A program made the position numbers and the translations under genes. From positions 1 to 7,161 of the forward strand of contig QLUL01000054.1 in NCBI GenBank assembly GCA_018725425.1: a stretch of 7,161 bases of DNA. Reading direction: 5' to 3'. This document shows positions 4,597-7,161 of this stretch, piece by piece; position 1 is the first letter of the stretch, and every line of letters begins with the position of its first letter. The stretch is from Chloroflexota bacterium. GTDB taxonomy: Bacteria > Chloroflexota > Dehalococcoidia > SZUA-161 > SpSt-899. The notes below the pieces were generated by a model that worked only from the letters and a program-made list of their open reading frames with translations, ran no database searches and was not told the origin of the DNA.

Positions 4597-6726
4597 TTAG
4601 CCAATGATGATCCTTGAGTCAACTATTGATACTCCTCGTTGATGCACGATGACAGGATTCAAATCTATCTCTTGAATTTCCGGATTGTCTATCACGATCT
4701 TAGACAGTTTGGCTAAGATGTCTCTCAGAGAACCAACATCTTTCGGTTCGTCCCCCCTTATGCCCGTCAATATCCGGTATCCCTTTATCTCTTGAATCAT
4801 CTCATCGGCGTCCTCCGCCGTCAGCGGAGCCATCCGGAAAGAGACATCCTTCAAGACCTCCACAAATATGCCTCCCAGGCCGAACATGATGACGGGGCCA
4901 AACTGGGGGTCTCTGACCATGCCGATGATACATTCCTGCCCCTTCGAAGCCATGGGGGATAGCAGCACTCCCAGGACACGATCCCTGCGAGTCACCTTTT
5001 CCGCATTGGCCATGACTTCATCAAAGGACTTCTCCACTTGCTCCCTGGTTCTCAGGCCGAGTCTGACCCCACCAGAATCCGATTTGTGAACGATATCGGG
5101 ACTTACCACCTTCATGGCGAGGGGCTGTCCAAGTTCATCATAAGCAGCACCAGCCTCTGACGGATCCCTGGCAAGTCTTGCCTCAGGAAGTACCATGCCA
5201 TAATGGTGGAGCAAATCCCTCGATTCCGTCTCCAGGAGGTTGAGTCTGCCTTCGTCCCTGACTTTCTTAAACAGCGCCTTGATATAGGGGTTTTCTTCTG
5301 GCTTATGAGGAGGAGTCTTCATCTTCATTATCTTCTCTTGGTTCATGGCAAATTTCATCAGGGCACTCAGGCATTGGGCTGTCCGCTCCGATGAATCCAT
5401 AACCGGTATTCCGCTGGATCTCAGGATTTGAAGAGATTCCATTGGCTCACGAGCAAAACTCGTATGGACGAACAATGGTTTTTGATAACGCTTTACCAGA
5501 TCAACCAGTTCACGGCAAGTTTGCTCTTCCAGTGCACCGACATGGGGCGCGATGATCTCCTTAAATCCCCCGAAGAAGCCAGTAATGAATACCCCATCCA
5601 CCTGGTCATCCTGCATCGCTACGTTGACGCATTCCGTGATCATGTGTGGATTCTCCTCCGCCGTTCCGCCATAGTCAATAGGATTACTCGCCGGCATCCC
5701 TCCAAGCAGGAAGGGTCTCATTTTCTCCTGGGTAATCTCCGAGAGAACAGGCACCTCCATTCCATGTTTCTCTGCGTTATCCGCAGCGATTGCGTTATCC
5801 CCTCCACCCTCGGATAGAATAACAACACGATTCCCTTTGGGAGAGGGACAGGTAAGGAATGCCTGGGACACGTCGAATAGCTCGTCTATGTTATATACCC
5901 GCATAATTCCGGCTTGCCTTAGAGCTGCATCCACAATGAGATCATCTCCTGCCAGGGAGCCAGTGTGAGAGGCAGCCGCTCTCACGCCGGCTTTTGTTCT
6001 TCCGGTCTTAATGAGAACAATCGGCTTCGTCTTGACCGTCTCCCGGGCAACCGCCACAAACTCATCACCGTTCTTTATCCCTTCCAGATAGGCTAGAATA
6101 ACCCTTGTGTCCGGGTCGTCTGCCAGATAGCTCAGATACTCGTGAAATCTGACTCCGATGGCGTTCCCGGCGCTTATTATCCTGCTAAACCCCAGATCCC
6201 TCATCCGGGCATAATGTGTCAGAGAATCGATGACATTTCCGCTTTGAGCAAGGACGGAGAGGCTGCCCTTCTTGAGAGGGGGAATGCCGAGGAGATTCAT
6301 CTCTGCCGACGCACTGAACATCCCACTGCAGTTGGGACCGATGATATAAGTGCCTGCCCTGGCGGCCTCGTTGAGAAGCTCTGCCTCAATCCTTTTCCCC
6401 TCATCCCCGGTTTCGCCGAGCCCGGCAGTTATGATAATAATTCCCTTTGCCCCCGCTTTGATACTATCGGCCACCGCCGAGGCAAGAAGATGTGGAGCGA
6501 TGACAATCATTACCAGGTCGACCGGCTTGTCAATGTCGAGAATGCTCGGGTATGCCTTCCGGGAAAAGAGCTGGGTCCTCTTGGGATTGATCAAGTACAC
6601 CTCGCCCCGGTATCCTCCTTCGAGAAGGCTCCTGGTCCTTCTCTCCGATGCTTTCCCCGGGACCTCTGAAGCGCCGATGACGGCGACGGAACCAGGATTA
6701 AACACCTTGTCCAACGGTTGAGACAT
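4597..6726 (-). CDS. Acyl-CoA synthetase (NDP-forming), fused alpha and beta subunits, acetate-CoA ligase family
   Basis: This is a 709-residue protein, the usual size for the single-chain form. Domains in order are: a CoA-binding Rossmann domain at 1-130 (FNPGSVAVIGAS, GPNCSG at 130-135); a succinyl-CoA-ligase-like domain at about 150-290 (LAQSGN, then SHTGSLAG with the phosphorylated His254); a second ligase-like domain at about 298-460 (VVILSEGGGDNA); a linker; and an ATP-grasp domain at about 485-709 (MKVVSPDIVHKSDSGGV with the second phosphotransfer His547, FGLGGIFVEVLKD, EIDLNPV). Both His are intact, so it should be active. The family interconverts acyl-CoA + ADP + Pi with acid + CoA + ATP. 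In anaerobes it either conserves energy at the end of fermentation or activates organic acids. The acyl specificity cannot be read from sequence. The start is supported by TGAGGAG 7 bases upstream. The adjoining crotonase gene suggests a role in acyl-CoA breakdown or activation. Confidence 0.92.
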   Translation of the reverse strand: MSQPLDKVFNPGSVAVIGASEVPGKASERRTRSLLEGGYRGEVYLINPKRTQLFSRKAYPSILDIDKPVDLVMIVIAPHLLASAVADSIKAGAKGIIIITAGLGETGDEGKRIEAELLNEAARAGTYIIGPNCSGMFSASAEMNLLGIPPLKKGSLSVLAQSGNVIDSLTHYARMRDLGFSRIISAGNAIGVRFHEYLSYLADDPDTRVILAYLEGIKNGDEFVAVARETVKTKPIVLIKTGRTKAGVRAAASHTGSLAGDDLIVDAALRQAGIMRVYNIDELFDVSQAFLTCPSPKGNRVVILSEGGGDNAIAADNAEKHGMEVPVLSEITQEKMRPFLLGGMPASNPIDYGGTAEENPHMITECVNVAMQDDQVDGVFITGFFGGFKEIIAPHVGALEEQTCRELVDLVKRYQKPLFVHTSFAREPMESLQILRSSGIPVMDSSERTAQCLSALMKFAMNQEKIMKMKTPPHKPEENPYIKALFKKVRDEGRLNLLETESRDLLHHYGMVLPEARLARDPSEAGAAYDELGQPLAMKVVSPDIVHKSDSGGVRLGLRTREQVEKSFDEVMANAEKVTRRDRVLGVLLSPMASKGQECIIGMVRDPQFGPVIMFGLGGIFVEVLKDVSFRMAPLTAEDADEMIQEIKGYRILTGIRGDEPKDVGSLRDILAKLSKIVIDNPEIQEIDLNPVIVHQRGVSIVDSRIIIG

Positions 6727-6733
6727 TCTCTAA

Positions 6734-6740
6734 CTCCTCA
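6734..6740 (-). promoter_or_regulatory. Shine-Dalgarno of the acyl-CoA synthetase gene
   Basis: On the minus strand TGAGGAG lies 7 bases before the ATG at 6726. It sits immediately next to the end of the heptad repeat element, so folding of that element in the message could affect access to it. Confidence 0.75.
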
Positions 6741-6822
6741 ATTCACGGTTTACGGTTCTATGTTCGGTGATTGGTGATTAGTCCCCCCCCTCCCATTCAC
6801 CATTCACTATTCACTAATCACT
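6741..6822. repeat. Heptanucleotide repeat element with two arms and a C-rich spacer, between nadA and the acyl-CoA synthetase gene
   Basis: On the plus strand, six in-phase 7-bp units span 6741-6782 (ATTCACG, GTTTACG, GTTCTAT, GTTCGGT, GATTGGT, GATTAGT). The spacer is CCCCCCCCTCCC (6783-6794). Four units follow at 6795-6822 (ATTCACC, ATTCACT, ATTCACT, AATCACT). The inner units of the two arms are largely complementary (GATTAGT with the ATTCACT/AATCACT units). It fills most of the 106-bp gap, and I see no other coding or promoter signal there. The layout is the same as in the element inside accDA. Confidence 0.85.
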
Positions 6823-6832
6823 CGTTTGCGGA

Positions 6833-7161
6833 CTAGCCGTATTCCAGCATCCGGTCCACAGCAGCCCTGGCTGATGAGCGAATCTCCTGCGGAACCTTCA
6901 CCTCGGGAGCCATCTCCTGCAGCGACCACAAAATCTTCTCCAGGGTGATGAGCTTCATATTGGGACAGACGGCCTGCTCTGAGATGGGGATGAACCTCTT
7001 ACCCGGATTCTCTTTCCGCAGCCGATGTATTATCCCTATCTCCGTCCCCACAATCAACTCCTGAACCTCATCCCTTCTGGCATAGCGGCAGATTCCGCTG
7101 GTGCTCGTGGCCTCATCGGCAAGGGCAATTACCTCGGGCCGGCATTCCGGGTGAACCACCA
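6833..7161 (-). CDS. nadA: Quinolinate synthase NadA, C-terminal part (5' end outside window)
   Basis: The last 109 or so residues are visible, ending at a TAG (6833-6835). The frame runs off the window edge, so the GTG at 7157-7159 is an internal Val and not a start. Motifs are HPEC, STSGI, GTEIGIIHRLRKENP, AVCPNMKLITLEKILWSL and VPEEIR-like VPQEIR. The Cys of HPEC (codon 7142-7144) and of CPNMK (6965-6967) are two of the three ligands of the family's [4Fe-4S] cluster; the third lies upstream. NadA condenses iminoaspartate with dihydroxyacetone phosphate to quinolinate in NAD synthesis. A small oddity is an extra Cys in STSGICRYAR, where Ile or Leu is more usual. It is on the same strand as the acyl-CoA synthetase gene, 106 bp upstream. 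Confidence 0.95.
   Translation of the reverse strand, partial: VVHPECRPEVIALADEATSTSGICRYARRDEVQELIVGTEIGIIHRLRKENPGKRFIPISEQAVCPNMKLITLEKILWSLQEMAPEVKVPQEIRSSARAAVDRMLEYG

Noticed and set aside
4575..4622. Longer crotonase start at 4622
   Set aside because: It adds 16 residues with no homology, overlaps the upstream gene, and reads through the clear AAAGGAGG of the ATG at 4574.
6142..6669. 175-codon plus-strand ORF, with other long plus-strand ORFs between 5428 and 6721
   Set aside because: They are antisense to the acyl-CoA synthetase, whose motifs are intact along the whole length, so they are frame shadows.

Overview
The window looks like ordinary bacterial chromosome of moderate GC from an anaerobe. 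It carries five recognisable metabolic genes plus one or two very small ORFs. The gene set is a fused AccD-AccA carboxyltransferase, a radical-SAM aminomutase of the KamA family, a crotonase, an NDP-forming acyl-CoA synthetase and NadA. It would fit Chloroflexota (Dehalococcoidia-like) or Desulfobacterota-type lineages. That placement is an impression from the proteins, not a demonstrated assignment.

Plus strand, 1-3790. The window opens inside an accDA fusion (1-1629), whose AccD-like half is interrupted by a 78-bp in-frame heptanucleotide repeat element. An AT-richer stretch follows (about 1640-2020) with a small one-helix membrane-protein ORF (1742-1927) behind a strong Shine-Dalgarno. A roughly 24-codon ORF comes next (1942-2016); it overlaps the start of the aminomutase gene and is either a leader ORF or a frameshifted N-terminus. 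The aminomutase (2003-3790) has the radical-SAM CxxxCxxC motif. At the two positions where lysine 2,3-aminomutase uses Asp to hold the substrate side-chain amine, it has Lys and Asn. This is the pattern of glutamate 2,3-aminomutase, so beta-glutamate synthesis is my preferred prediction.

Minus strand, 3807-7161. Read in transcription order, this is the 3' end of nadA (7161-6833), a 106-bp gap with a second heptad element, a 709-residue acyl-CoA synthetase (6726-4597) and a crotonase (4574-3807) 22 bp downstream. The last two have good ribosome binding sites and are very probably one operon for acyl-CoA activation and hydration. The crotonase and the aminomutase converge with only 16 bp between them.

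The most unusual structure is a shared repeat architecture. Runs of 7-bp units flank a short G-rich (or C-rich) spacer, and the two arms are partly complementary. It occurs inside accDA (550-627) and between nadA and the synthetase (6741-6822). A third heptad run (1604-1645) supplies the last codons and the stop of accDA. The unit sequences differ between sites, but the 7-bp period and the spacer are shared. I see no defence, CRISPR or phage-type system here.
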